A DNA stretch of 64,000 nucleotides from the NCBI GenBank assembly GCA_029254005.1, contig JAQWYJ010000136.1, positions 1 to 64,000 of the forward strand. The letters run 5' to 3'. Position 1 is the first letter of the stretch. The number at the start of each line of letters is the position of its first letter. A program made the position numbers and the translations under genes. The notes under the pieces were generated by a model, which was not told where the DNA came from, did no database searches, and saw nothing but the letters and a program-made list of their open reading frames with translations. Positions 30,176-39,031 of the stretch are shown here, piece by piece. This stretch comes from Porticoccaceae bacterium (lineage in GTDB: Bacteria > Pseudomonadota > Gammaproteobacteria > Pseudomonadales > Porticoccaceae).

Positions 30176-31099
30176 ATGTCTAAACACACAACATTGCCGT
30201 TTACCAAGGCGATATGCTACTCGGGGTATAGGGACGGTCAAAGTCCAGATGGAAAGAGTCTGCCAAGCTATATGCAGGTCAAGCAAGATCTGCTTATTTT
30301 GCGAGGCCATTGGCAGTCACTTAGATTGTATGCGAGTGATGCTCATTCAGATACCATTATGAAGGTCATTAGAGCAGAGAAACTGCCCTTTGATGTTATG
30401 CTGGGGGCCTATATAACTGCCGAACAAAATAATCCCTCTTGTCCTTGGGGAGGAGTCTACTCGACCGAACAACTAGCTGCTAATAAACTGCATAATTGCA
30501 ATCAAATTGAACGTCTAGTTCAGATGGCCAATGACTTCGCGGACATTGTTAGCTGCGTATCGATTGGCAATGAGGCAGCCGTAGACTGGACCGATCATCT
30601 AGTGCCCACAGAAAACTTGACGGCTTATGCTAAACAGGTAAAAAGCAATGTTGTGCAGCCTGTGACCTTTTGCGAAAACTATGTCCCTTGGCTCGATAAA
30701 TTAGCGCCACTAGCAGATGAGCTCGATGTTATTGCTATACACACATACCCTGTCTGGGAATACAAAAGTATTGAGGAAGGGCTTGCTTACACAATCGAAA
30801 ATTACAATTCTGTCGCATCACGCTACCCTAACAAACAGGTTATTATTACCGAAGCGGGCTGGGCAACCAAATCTAACGGTAGAGGCATAGAGCCAAATAA
30901 TGTTAATGAAGTTCTGCAGAAACAGTATTTGCGCGAACTGATGGAATGGGCCGAAACTAACCAAATTTTGGTTTATTTTTTTGAAGCTTTTGATGAAAAC
31001 TGGAAAGGGTCCGATGATCCATTTGAACCAGAAAAGCACTGGGGCATTTACAAAGCTGATCGAACGCCTAAGTTAGCTATGCAATCTCATCTCAGTTAA
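30176..31099 (+). CDS. Cytosolic GH17 enzyme 2
   Basis: A 307-residue GH17-family protein, no signal peptide. The acid/base is E133 (IGNEAAVDW) and the nucleophile E226 (ITEAGWATKS); VYFFEAFDENWKG marks the last barrel strand. It is closer in motifs to the secreted GH17 lipoprotein (YSGYRDGQSPDG; GNEA; FFEAFDE) than to its neighbour (VGNEV; FYFSSFDE), so the two cytosolic copies are probably not a recent tandem duplication. Twenty-four base pairs separate it from the upstream gene, indicating cotranscription. Confidence 0.88.
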   Translation: MSKHTTLPFTKAICYSGYRDGQSPDGKSLPSYMQVKQDLLILRGHWQSLRLYASDAHSDTIMKVIRAEKLPFDVMLGAYITAEQNNPSCPWGGVYSTEQLAANKLHNCNQIERLVQMANDFADIVSCVSIGNEAAVDWTDHLVPTENLTAYAKQVKSNVVQPVTFCENYVPWLDKLAPLADELDVIAIHTYPVWEYKSIEEGLAYTIENYNSVASRYPNKQVIITEAGWATKSNGRGIEPNNVNEVLQKQYLRELMEWAETNQILVYFFEAFDENWKGSDDPFEPEKHWGIYKADRTPKLAMQSHLS

Positions 31100-31108
31100 C
31101 AGCAAAAC

Positions 31109-31982
31109 ATGCAGCCTATTAAGCTGTCCGATGAGCTCTCTATTTCACCCATAGTTTATGGTATGTGGCGACTTGCAGATGTCACTGATGCCTCTTTGCG
31201 CCGACATTCATAGAAAGATAGAACTCTGTCTAGACCAAGGTATTACCGCTTTTGACCAAGCCGATATTTATGCTGGCTATACCGGTGAATCTTTATTAGG
31301 AGCGACACTCAAAATCGCACCAATGCTCGGTGAAAAAATGACAATATTACTAAGTGTAATGCTGTCGCGCCGATTGGTATCTTCGCGGAAAAAGGGGTGA
31401 AACACTATAATAGTCCCGCCAACTGCATCAATCAGCGTGAACAACGGTCTCCTATGGAGATGGATATAACTCAGATTAATTTACTGCTAACTCATCGACC
31501 CGACCCCCTAGTGGATCCTGCAGAAACTGGTTTAGCCCTTGATGACCTGCTCAAGCAAGGAAAAATTAATGCTGTTGGCGTCTCTAACTTTAAGCCTTGG
31601 GACATTGCCCCTTGGCAATCCCACATGAAAAATCGCTTGGTAACCAACCAAATTGAGATAAGTCTTGCTGAAACCTTAGCGCTAATTAATGGCGATCTAG
31701 CTTATCTACAGCAGAAAAAATAACGCTAATAGTCTGGTCCCCCTCACAGGCGGGTCATCTACTAAAGGACACTAATTCCGCTGTGGGAAAAAGTAATCCA
31801 GGTAGCCCACGACCAAAATATGATACTGCCTTTAGTTGCGATAGTCTGACTATTAAAACATGCAGCAAATATTGTCTCAATTATGGACAGTAATAATATG
31901 CTGCGAATAAAATGTTTTTATCAAGCCTTTGTATTAACCATGAATAGAGAGACCTGGTTTGATCTCTTAAAAAAAACAATGG
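31109..31982 (+). pseudogene. Decayed aldo/keto reductase (YdhF-like)
   Basis: A full-length aldo/keto reductase can be followed across broken frames. The first 34 codons from the ATG at 31109 end in TAG at 31211; the next frame gives KIELCLDQGITAFDQADIYAG, including the catalytic Asp/Tyr region; a switch back near 31340 gives TKCNAVAPIG, then INLLLTHRPDPL and GKINAVGVSNF. After a TAA at 31721 homology continues through another shift to LLKHAANIVSIM, where the expected Trp codon is TGA, and to MNRETWFDLL near 31970. At least three frame changes and two stops make it non-functional. It starts nine bases after the GH17 stop, so it was the third gene of that unit. Confidence 0.85.
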
Positions 31983-32055
31983 TCACCAGGTGCCTTAACG
32001 CTCAAATCTATACCTCTCAGATCACATGCTCAAGGCCAAAATGCGGTTCTAATTA

Positions 32056-32082
32056 AAAATACCATATCAAATATGGTATTTT
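32056..32082. terminator. A/T-rich hairpin downstream of the decayed reductase
   Basis: AAAATACCATAT (32056-32067) and its exact complement (32071-32082) flank a three-base loop, with A-rich and T-rich ends. It lies about 75 bp after the last recognisable reductase codon and is likely the former operon's terminator, usable in both directions. Confidence 0.55.
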
Positions 32083-32153
32083 ATTTATACTGATTATGCA
32101 TTTTAAATATCACCTTTTGTTAAGTACACTCAAAGTGAGGACTCAGACGGTAT

Positions 32154-32285
32154 ATGCAAAAAAATGTAAAAGTGCATATTTTCTGTGAGCAAAATAGCGT
32201 TGACATTAAAGATTTTTATTTTGTTTCCGGACACCCATTGAATGATCATCTGTCGGGTACTGACATTAACAACCAGACCCTCTGA
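32154..32285 (+). CDS. Possible 43-residue small ORF
   Basis: In the gap 31983-32351 an ATG at 32154 opens 43 codons (MQKNVKVHIFCEQNSV...). A GAGG lies 13 bases upstream, too far for a good ribosome site. No hydrophobic segment or known motif is seen. Reported only as a candidate. Confidence 0.2.
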   Translation: MQKNVKVHIFCEQNSVDIKDFYFVSGHPLNDHLSGTDINNQTL

Positions 32286-32351
32286 GTTTGTTACAACAAA
32301 CCATTAGAGAGTACAAAAACTGTTTACTTAATCAACAAGGAAGGCTCCAAA

Positions 32352-32612
32352 ATGAAACAAATATTTATCGCTCTGGCATTAACGTTTTTTGCAAATATTG
32401 CCGTTGCCGAACATCCGTTAATGCAGAGATTTGACCTGAATTCAAATGGACTGGTTACTGCTGTTGAGTTAGAACAAGCTGGTTGTTCTATTAAAAGTAG
32501 CTTATTTAAAGCGGCTGACAAAAACGCTGATGGAACTTTAACAAAGAAAGAGTTACTCAAAGCAAAAAGCTATATTGCCACAAAACGTCGTTGCCCCAAA
32601 GCCTCTGGCTGA
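32352..32612 (+). CDS. Small secreted EF-hand calcium-binding protein
   Basis: An 86-residue protein with a signal peptide (MKQIFIALALTFFANIAVA) and two EF-hand loops: DLNSNGLVTAVE (28-39) and DKNADGTLTKKE (56-67), both with acidic residues at the calcium positions. Two cysteines lie in the mature part, one between the EF hands and one near the C terminus. It probably binds calcium in the periplasm; role unknown. AAGGAAGG precedes the ATG. It stands alone, followed by a hairpin. Confidence 0.82.
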   Translation: MKQIFIALALTFFANIAVAEHPLMQRFDLNSNGLVTAVELEQAGCSIKSSLFKAADKNADGTLTKKELLKAKSYIATKRRCPKASG

Positions 32613-32633
32613 GGCGACCGGTTGAGCGTGGGA

Positions 32634-32667
32634 GAACCCGGCAAGTCATTACTTAGATACCGGGTTC
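32634..32667. terminator. Hairpin after EF-hand gene
   Basis: GAACCCGG (32634-32641) pairs exactly with CCGGGTTC (32660-32667) around an 18-base loop, 22 bp after the EF-hand stop. No T-tract, so termination is uncertain. Confidence 0.35.
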
Positions 32668-32753
32668 AACGCCAAACCTTACTCAGGCCACGCTTCAAAA
32701 CTAGTTAATCTGCCTATCATTTGATGCGCGAAGATCGTAGAGACGCTGAGTAA

Positions 32754-33149
32754 TTATGCTTCTTTGTTAAGCTCCCACGGCACCATGTTCTGTGACTTGA
32801 GGCGATTTACAACCAAACCAAATCGGCTTTGCTCTTGCTGCCATTCCTCTAGCCATTTGGCCCCTGTTCGCTCTGCGTCTACAAATACTGCATTAGTAAC
32901 TATCAAAGGAATTAGAACCGATAAATGAACCACCATACTGGTAATCGTGCTGTATCCTATCCAGCCAAAATGGTAGGTCGCGATGAGTCCAAATGCAGCA
33001 CTCCAAAGTGTGAAGAGCACTAACATAAAGTAAGCTTGCAGGCTTTGATCAGGTACGTACTTCAACGGGTTAAATTTTACATTCATTATGCGACGCCACA
33101 GGTAGACAATAAACATTACTGAACGTCTAAATTTACTGATTTTTTCCAT
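32754..33149 (-). CDS. Small inner-membrane protein, unknown
   Basis: A 131-residue protein with two transmembrane helices (about 40-60 and 65-90) and a short amphipathic N terminus; the C-terminal 40 residues are soluble (ERTGAKWLEEWQQEQSRFG...). The frame extends to 33173, but GGGAG six bases before the ATG at 33149 fixes that start. It shows no named domain that I recognise. The 380-bp gap on its promoter side (33174-33551) shows no gene. Confidence 0.65.
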   Translation of the reverse strand: MEKISKFRRSVMFIVYLWRRIMNVKFNPLKYVPDQSLQAYFMLVLFTLWSAAFGLIATYHFGWIGYSTITSMVVHLSVLIPLIVTNAVFVDAERTGAKWLEEWQQEQSRFGLVVNRLKSQNMVPWELNKEA

Positions 33150-33173
33150 GGTATTCTCCCTCTTTTTGGTCAA

Positions 33174-33551
33174 ATGCCAGACACGATTGATGCCGGCTCG
33201 CGGTGCATTTAGGGACTCATCAAATTTTTGAGGGGTGTTAAAGCAAAAGTAAAAAACCTTCTAACGATAACTGACAATCTTATTATTTTACCCCGCTAAG
33301 CGTGTTTTTTTGAGTCTTTAAATATAAAGCACCAAGTAGTTACGCAAAAAAATGCCCCATAGGTCACTTAATTTGATTTTTTTACAAAAGGGGTACCTTA
33401 AATATTGGCTAAATAAGATGTAAGAACCATAATATCTAAGCTTATTGTAGCTCCAAAGTAGTTAGCAGCCCAAGGAGCACATTGAGGCAAGAGTTCAATC
33501 AAACACCATAGTAAGACGCCCAGTTTTGAACGTCAAACAAGCATTGTAGGA
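33174..33551. other. Gap without recognisable gene
   Basis: A/T-rich stretch with short homopolymer runs between the small membrane protein promoter side and the 3' end of the antiporter gene. Both strands were read for remnants and RNA genes; nothing supported was seen. Confidence 0.5.
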
Positions 33552-34913
33552 TCACAGCGCTGCAAGTAACGTTAAACCGAGTGCAGCGATGAACGCCGCT
33601 ATTAGTGCATAAGGTATTTGTGTCAACGCATGATCCATAACATTACAGCCACAACCTTGCGCGGCAAGGACAGTAGAATCTGAGTAAAAACACGCATGAC
33701 TGCCAAACGCACTTGCAGAAACAATTGCGCCAATTGCCAGGGGTATGCTGACCCCAAGGCTTTCAGCCAAGGGCAAAATGACGGGAATAGCAATGGTAAA
33801 GACTCCCCAGCTGGATCCTGTTGCAAATGAAATAAATGACATCGTTACAAACACCATTAACGGCAGTAAAACAGGCGTCATAGAATCAGCGACATTATCA
33901 ATCACATAATTTGCAAGACCTAGTTGATCATTAACATCCTTAAACACAAAGGCAACGATAACAATAATCAACGCTGGTAACATGATCTTAACTCCGTCTA
34001 GCACGGCATCGAACATTTCAGTCCAAGAAAGCAGTTTTTGTGCGCCAAACAGCACCATGGTTAACGCGACGGCCGCAATCACACCAAGCTGCACATCTGG
34101 ATTCCAGGGGTTGCCCCAAAGACTAAAAATAAGCAGCGTGAGAATAGGCAGCACAAAATGGTACATCCTGACAGGATTTGCATTATCTTCAGCCGCATAA
34201 ACTTCAATGTCACTTGGCACTGCAGAGATAAGACCTGCCTCAGCTCGCTCCTGTGCCCGTTTCATTAAGCCCAACGCTGGTAAACGCCCAGTTGCTACAA
34301 GAGGGACCATTGCCACCGCCACCATAGGATAGAGCATGTAAGGAATAGCACTGATATATACAGCCATACCTTCACCAGATTCGGCAAACCCTATTTCAGT
34401 AAATAATCCCGCATAAAAAACTGCCCAAGTGGATAATGGTACCAATACACAGATTGGTGCTGCGGTAGAGTCCACAACATAGGAGAGCATTTCACGAGAC
34501 ACATTGAACTTATCAGTTACCTTTCTCATTGCTGAACCAACAGCTAAGGCATTGAGGTAGTCATCAACGAAGATAACCAAACCTAACAACCAAGTGTAAA
34601 TTAGAGCACTGCCTGAATTGCGCGCGCGCGCGGCAAGAACTTGACTAAATGCGTTGGACGCACCCACGCGCATTAATAACGCAATTAAACTACCCATCAA
34701 GCCGCAGACAATGATAATCCAAGCAATAGTCTCGTCCATCATGACAGCAAGTAGAATAGAAGAGAAATTTGTCAGTGCCGCTTTTGGATCAAGAAGTAAA
34801 AGACCCACGGCAACGCCGGATAGGAGGGACTCAATCGGACGTCGGCTTAAAATTGCAACAATAATGGTGACGGCCGCTGGAAGCAATACCAACCAAGATG
34901 GTTCAATTGCCAA
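33552..34913 (-). CDS. NhaC-family Na+/H+ antiporter or related permease
   Basis: A 453-residue polytopic inner-membrane protein with about ten to twelve hydrophobic segments. Motifs such as GLVIFVDDYLNALAVGSAMRKVTDK (seen as a block near 110-134), ICVLVPLSTWAVFYAGL and SFISFATGSSWGVFTIAIPV are typical of the NhaC/ion-transporter superfamily, which includes Na+/H+ antiporters and some amino-acid exchangers. It is monocistronic: both flanks are gaps. Sodium export fits a marine host, but several NhaC-fold proteins carry organic acids, so the substrate is open. Confidence 0.85.
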   Translation of the reverse strand: MAIEPSWLVLLPAAVTIIVAILSRRPIESLLSGVAVGLLLLDPKAALTNFSSILLAVMMDETIAWIIIVCGLMGSLIALLMRVGASNAFSQVLAARARNSGSALIYTWLLGLVIFVDDYLNALAVGSAMRKVTDKFNVSREMLSYVVDSTAAPICVLVPLSTWAVFYAGLFTEIGFAESGEGMAVYISAIPYMLYPMVAVAMVPLVATGRLPALGLMKRAQERAEAGLISAVPSDIEVYAAEDNANPVRMYHFVLPILTLLIFSLWGNPWNPDVQLGVIAAVALTMVLFGAQKLLSWTEMFDAVLDGVKIMLPALIIVIVAFVFKDVNDQLGLANYVIDNVADSMTPVLLPLMVFVTMSFISFATGSSWGVFTIAIPVILPLAESLGVSIPLAIGAIVSASAFGSHACFYSDSTVLAAQGCGCNVMDHALTQIPYALIAAFIAALGLTLLAAL

Positions 34914-35118
34914 ATGCTATCTCCAAGATAATAATAAGGGGCTGGAGGTTATCATTACAATGGAACTGTTACTAGTAGTAAACCAGCAGCCTTGTCGTTT
35001 TTAATGTTATTTGAGTCAACCAGAATAGTACGATAGTGATAATTCTGTTTAGATCAATCCCTTAACATAAGCAGATCAAAGACATCAGTTGCACTTACTC
35101 TGCTGAGCACCAGCTGAA

Positions 35119-35285
35119 GTAGCAACAGTGTATTAATAGCTACCGAACTAAACCAGCTTCGCGATGCATAAGACATTGCTGAGATAGCTGCACTTTTAGA
35201 CTATAGCGAGTCTATAATTTTTAGACGTGCCTTTGCTCGCTGGAACAAAACGACGCCAAGCGCTTTTCGCCAAACTCCCCATTGA
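35119..35285 (+). pseudogene. Remnant of an AraC-family regulator, C-terminal end
   Basis: In the 560-bp gap before the old-yellow-enzyme gene one frame reads DIAEIAALLDYSESIIFRRA followed by FARWNKTTPSAFR and a stop at 35283. This is the second helix-turn-helix of AraC-family proteins (SIAEIA..LGYSE.S.F.RAF.RW.G..P..FR). Just upstream, ELNQLRDA ends in an in-frame TAA at 35169, where intact proteins have a continuous helix. Nothing similar can be followed further upstream, so most of the gene has been lost. It points the same way as the flavin oxidoreductase gene and may once have regulated it. Confidence 0.65.
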
Positions 35286-35526
35286 TTTTATCGGTGTTAG
35301 TTGTTAGCTATGGCGCAGCCTTCTCTTCTATTTAACCGCGCAAACTACAAGTACCCCAGTATGATACTCTCTACTTTGGGCTATTTACTCGCACGGATAC
35401 TAGTGATTTTTATTCCAAAGCATGGCTATTATTTTTCTTTTGAGTAAGAAATAATCTTGTGATTTTTTAGCTATGGCTACACAATCAAGCTGTTTCAAAC
35501 ATAATTACTATTCTAGGAAATTTCTT

Positions 35527-36609
35527 GTGACTCAACTGTTTAATACCATTGACTTTGCCAACGGCCGAACGATGAAAAATCGTTTTATGCTAGCACCACT
35601 CACTAATACTCAATCTCATACCGATGGCACGTTGTCAGATGATGAATATACTTGGTTAACTATGCGAGCCAAAGGGGGCTTTGGACTTACCATGACCTGT
35701 GCAGCCCATGTGCAAGCGCAAGGTCAGGGCTTTCCGGGCCAATTAGGTATTTTTTCTGATGATCATTTGCCGGGCTTAAGTAAACTGGCAAATGGTATTG
35801 GTAAAGAAGATAGCCTGTCGATGGTACAGCTTCATCATGCAGGTATGCGCTCGCCAGAAAAACTCATTGGCTGTAAACCTCAGTGTCCTTCAGACAACGA
35901 GCAATGGGGGGCACGGGCGCTAAGCACCAAAGAAGTTGAACAACTCATCGAAGACTTCATTTGTGCGGCTGTGCGAGCTGAAAAAGCCGGCTTTGACGGC
36001 GTAGAGGTGCACGGTGCTCACGGGTATATTTTAGCGCAGTTCCTAAGCCGTTCAACCAATCAAAGAACTGACCAATTTGGTGGCAGTGCAGAAAATCGTG
36101 GGCGGGTTATCAATACTATTATTGATGGAATACGAGAGCGTTGTGCCAGCAACTTTATTTTGGGCCTCCGCCTTTCTCCTGAACGCTTTGAAGTGGAGTT
36201 AGCTGATATTATTGAGTATGCACAAACTGTTCTAAATGATGGAAAGATAGACTTTCTAGACATGTCTTTGTGGGATATTTTCAAAGAACCTGAGGACGAG
36301 GCCTACAAAGGTCGTAGCCTTATGTCTTATTTTACCGAGCTCAATCGTGGCAAAGTGGCACTAGGTGTCGCTGGAAAAATGCGTACACCAGAAGAAATCA
36401 ATCAAGCTATGGCTTCTGGTATTGACTTTGTATTGCTTGGCCGTGCAGCGATCATGCACCATGACTACCCGCATAAGATGCAAGCAGATGATAACTTTGT
36501 ACCAGTCTCAAATCCAGTCTCTGCAGATCATCTGCGCACTGAGGGATTAGGAGAAGCTTTTGTTACCTACATGTCCGGCTGGAAAGGTTTTGTTAAAGAG
36601 CAATCATAA
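35527..36609 (+). CDS. NADH:flavin oxidoreductase (old yellow enzyme family)
   Basis: A 360-residue FMN enzyme with the OYE barrel. It starts NRFMLAPLTNTQSH (about 18-31), the FMN region of the family, and has VHGAHGYILAQFLS near 172, SRSTNQRTDQFGGSAENR just after, and DFVLLGRAAI near 320. The open frame begins at 35473, but residues before the GTG at 35527 are not family-like, and AGGAA is placed correctly for the GTG. These enzymes reduce activated alkenes, nitro compounds or 2,4-dienoyl-CoA; the last needs an iron-sulfur domain that is absent here. The MATE exporter follows 18 bp later, which may mean a shared role in detoxification. Confidence 0.9.
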   Translation: MTQLFNTIDFANGRTMKNRFMLAPLTNTQSHTDGTLSDDEYTWLTMRAKGGFGLTMTCAAHVQAQGQGFPGQLGIFSDDHLPGLSKLANGIGKEDSLSMVQLHHAGMRSPEKLIGCKPQCPSDNEQWGARALSTKEVEQLIEDFICAAVRAEKAGFDGVEVHGAHGYILAQFLSRSTNQRTDQFGGSAENRGRVINTIIDGIRERCASNFILGLRLSPERFEVELADIIEYAQTVLNDGKIDFLDMSLWDIFKEPEDEAYKGRSLMSYFTELNRGKVALGVAGKMRTPEEINQAMASGIDFVLLGRAAIMHHDYPHKMQADDNFVPVSNPVSADHLRTEGLGEAFVTYMSGWKGFVKEQS

Positions 36610-36627
36610 GGTCGCAGGACAAATACT

Positions 36628-37971
36628 ATGCAAACACGACTGCTGACCGACCCCATAGGGCCTACCTTGGCCAAATTGGCCGCTCCCAACATTGTCGCCA
36701 TGTTTATTATGCTCGCTACCTCAATGGCCGAAGCTTTTTATATCGGCCAGTTGGGCATAGCACCGCTGGCAGGCCTAGCCCTAGCATTTCCCATGATCAT
36801 GTTAACTATGATGATGGCTGGCGGTTCTTTTGGTGGTGCTATTGCCGGCGCTGTTGCCCAACAATTAGGCGCCAACAATAAAAAAGCAGCTGAGTCAGTA
36901 GCATTGCATTCCTTTCTGCTAACAATCGGGTTCTCTATGATTTTCTCATGGTTGTTCCTCAGATTCGGTAGTCCGCTATATTCTGCTCTTGGAGGAAGGG
37001 ATGCTGTTCTCACGGAAGCTCTAATTTACTCTGATATGTTTTTCACCGGATGTATTGCCATTTGGGTAGCCAATGGTCTTAACGCAATTATTCGTGGTAC
37101 GGGGCAAATGACTGTCGCTGCTGGAGCAATGGCATTGGGCTCTTGTATCCAAATTGTCGTATCTGCGCTTTTGGTATTTGGTATAGGGCCCTTTCCTGCA
37201 ATGGGGGTGGCTGGGGCCGCATTGGGCAATATTGTTGGCTTCACTGTTGCCGGTCTAATTCAACTTTGGTATCTGGTGCGTCTTTCGCCAACGCTAAGAT
37301 TAGGTTTTCAAGGTAATCCCATAAAGTTTGCAGCATTCTTAGACATTCTAAAGGTGGGTAGCATGGCCTCTGTGTCGCCTCTTTCCTCAGTTATCACGGT
37401 AATAATAATAACCGCTATGATGGCACGACTTGGAGTAGATGTATTAGCTGGATACGGCATTGGTGCTCGTCTTGAGTTTCTAATGATTCCCTTAATATTT
37501 GGTATTGGCTCAGCATCAATTACTATGGTGGGGGCTCATTTTGGTGCCGGCAAATATCAACGTGGTGTCAAGATCGGCTGGATATCCTCGCTCACCGCCG
37601 CTGGTTTAGCAGGCCTTCTTGGCGTAGTTTTAGCGCTATTCCCATCACTTTGGGCTAATCTTTTCACTGAAGTTGAAGCTGTGCGTGAAGCATGTCGACG
37701 TTATTTGCAAATAGTCGGTCCATTTTATGCTTTTTTTGGGTTGGGACTTTGCCTCTATTTTGCATCCCAAGGGGCTCGGCGTTTGTTCTGGCCTGTAATG
37801 GGAGCTTTTTCCCGATTAATCGTTGTTGCCATCGGTGGTTGGTATCTCAGTATTCAACCAGATACCAGTGCCGACGATTTTTTTGTGCTGATCAGTATCG
37901 CTATGGCTACTTATGGCCTAGTCACTGCGGCTACTGTTTATCTTGGTGCATGGACGAGAGGTCTGGATTAG
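36628..37971 (+). CDS. MATE-family multidrug/Na+ exporter
   Basis: A 447-residue inner-membrane protein with twelve predicted helices in two similar halves, as in MATE exporters. N-terminal LAKLAAPNIVAMFIM, SMAEAFYIGQLG and GLALAFPMIML are family-typical, and NAIIRGTGQM near 153 is the conserved loop region. It is 18 bp downstream of the old-yellow-enzyme gene, so the two are probably one unit for handling toxic compounds. Its stop is followed at once by the short tandem repeat at 37976. Confidence 0.9.
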   Translation: MQTRLLTDPIGPTLAKLAAPNIVAMFIMLATSMAEAFYIGQLGIAPLAGLALAFPMIMLTMMMAGGSFGGAIAGAVAQQLGANNKKAAESVALHSFLLTIGFSMIFSWLFLRFGSPLYSALGGRDAVLTEALIYSDMFFTGCIAIWVANGLNAIIRGTGQMTVAAGAMALGSCIQIVVSALLVFGIGPFPAMGVAGAALGNIVGFTVAGLIQLWYLVRLSPTLRLGFQGNPIKFAAFLDILKVGSMASVSPLSSVITVIIITAMMARLGVDVLAGYGIGARLEFLMIPLIFGIGSASITMVGAHFGAGKYQRGVKIGWISSLTAAGLAGLLGVVLALFPSLWANLFTEVEAVREACRRYLQIVGPFYAFFGLGLCLYFASQGARRLFWPVMGAFSRLIVVAIGGWYLSIQPDTSADDFFVLISIAMATYGLVTAATVYLGAWTRGLD

Positions 37972-37975
37972 GCTG

Positions 37976-38010
37976 GTCAGATAGTCAGGTAGTCAGGTAG
38001 TCAGGTAGTC
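37976..38010. repeat. 8-bp tandem repeat (GTCAGGTA x 4.4)
   Basis: Four full copies of GTCAGGTA (the first reads GTCAGATA) plus a partial fifth lie five bases after the MATE stop. It is a simple-sequence microsatellite in the gap before the AST operon end; copy number may vary by slippage, with no coding effect. Confidence 0.9.
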
Positions 38011-38176
38011 ATTTTGCAGCTCAATGCCGAACTTTTTACTATGCTTATCTTAACTGGCCTCGTACAGAAAATCCTAGTGAAAAATAAATCATGAGAGTTT
38101 ACAGCTAGGAAAATTGATACCTTAATTCAGAGAATTTTATTGAACTCCGCATTGCTAAATAGCCGTAGAAGAATAC

Positions 38177-39031
38177 TTATCGAGCGTTAATTAGCGTACC
38201 GTAATCTGCCTTACCCTTGGCAATATTTGTAAATGCTAGGGCATTACGCGTGTCAACAATAGCAATTGTATCAACGCCTGATTCTAACAATGATAGAGCC
38301 TCTTCTACTTTTGGGATCATACCCCCCACTATAACCCCCGACGTTATATATTGCCTTGCCGTAGTTGGATTTAAATGGGTAAAACGACTTGTGGAATCCT
38401 CTATATCACGGAAAATACCACCAATGCCGGTGACAAAAATAAGCAGTTCTGCTGCCATTTTTCGAGCAATCTGCACAGCGCTTGTGTCAGCATTAATATT
38501 AAACACATTACCCTTAGAATCAACTCCTAAAGATGCGATGATCGGCACAACATTAGCTGACAGTAACCCTAATAGTAATGTTCTATTTATGGAAGTGATA
38601 TCACCAACCTCACCAAAATCTATAGGTGTTGGACCACCACCAGAAACCAATATTGGTAGCCGTTTTTTAGCCTCAATAAGTCGTCCGGATGCACCGTGAC
38701 ATCCAAACCCATTAATTCCATGGGCTTGCATAAGTGCGACAAAATCGACATTTACTTGACCACAGAGCACCTGTTTTACAAAGACTAAATCTTCCTTACT
38801 GGTGATACGTCGCCCAGCGATTTTGCGCGGCGCAATGCCGTAGCGAGATTGCACGGCAGATACCTGAGGTCCGCCACCATGTATTACCACTACATGCCAC
38901 CCTTCATAGAGAAGGCCTAAAATATTCTTTGATAAACCAGTACGCTGTTCATTATCGAGTAATATATCCCCACCTACTTTAATCACCGCCAAAGGTCTGG
39001 TCTTAGTTTGTAGGTTTATCGAATCACTCAT
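38177..39031 (-). CDS. ArgB-type acylglutamate kinase inside an arginine-catabolic operon
   Basis: A 284-residue amino-acid kinase of the N-acetylglutamate kinase family. Visible sites: IKVGGD (17-22) with the catalytic lysine K18, HGGGPQ (51-56) in the phosphate loop, AGRRIT (72-77) with the arginine that binds the substrate carboxylate, NINADT (178-183) with the catalytic Asp182, and GGMIPK (236-241) with the second lysine. It lacks the N-terminal helix of arginine-inhibited kinases. The usual SGKDG loop is changed to CHGASGRLIEA. Its ATG overlaps the argC-like stop (ATGA). As last gene of an AST operon it probably runs in reverse, making ATP from succinylglutamyl phosphate; ordinary arginine biosynthesis is the alternative. 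Confidence 0.88.
   Translation of the reverse strand: MSDSINLQTKTRPLAVIKVGGDILLDNEQRTGLSKNILGLLYEGWHVVVIHGGGPQVSAVQSRYGIAPRKIAGRRITSKEDLVFVKQVLCGQVNVDFVALMQAHGINGFGCHGASGRLIEAKKRLPILVSGGGPTPIDFGEVGDITSINRTLLLGLLSANVVPIIASLGVDSKGNVFNINADTSAVQIARKMAAELLIFVTGIGGIFRDIEDSTSRFTHLNPTTARQYITSGVIVGGMIPKVEEALSLLESGVDTIAIVDTRNALAFTNIAKGKADYGTLINAR

Noticed and set aside
37976-38010. Short tandem array as a CRISPR or attachment site
   Set aside because: 8-bp units without spacers are a simple microsatellite.
38217-38699. 160-codon open frame antisense to the argB-like gene
   Set aside because: It lies fully inside a gene with strong kinase motifs and shows no domain; it is a shadow frame.
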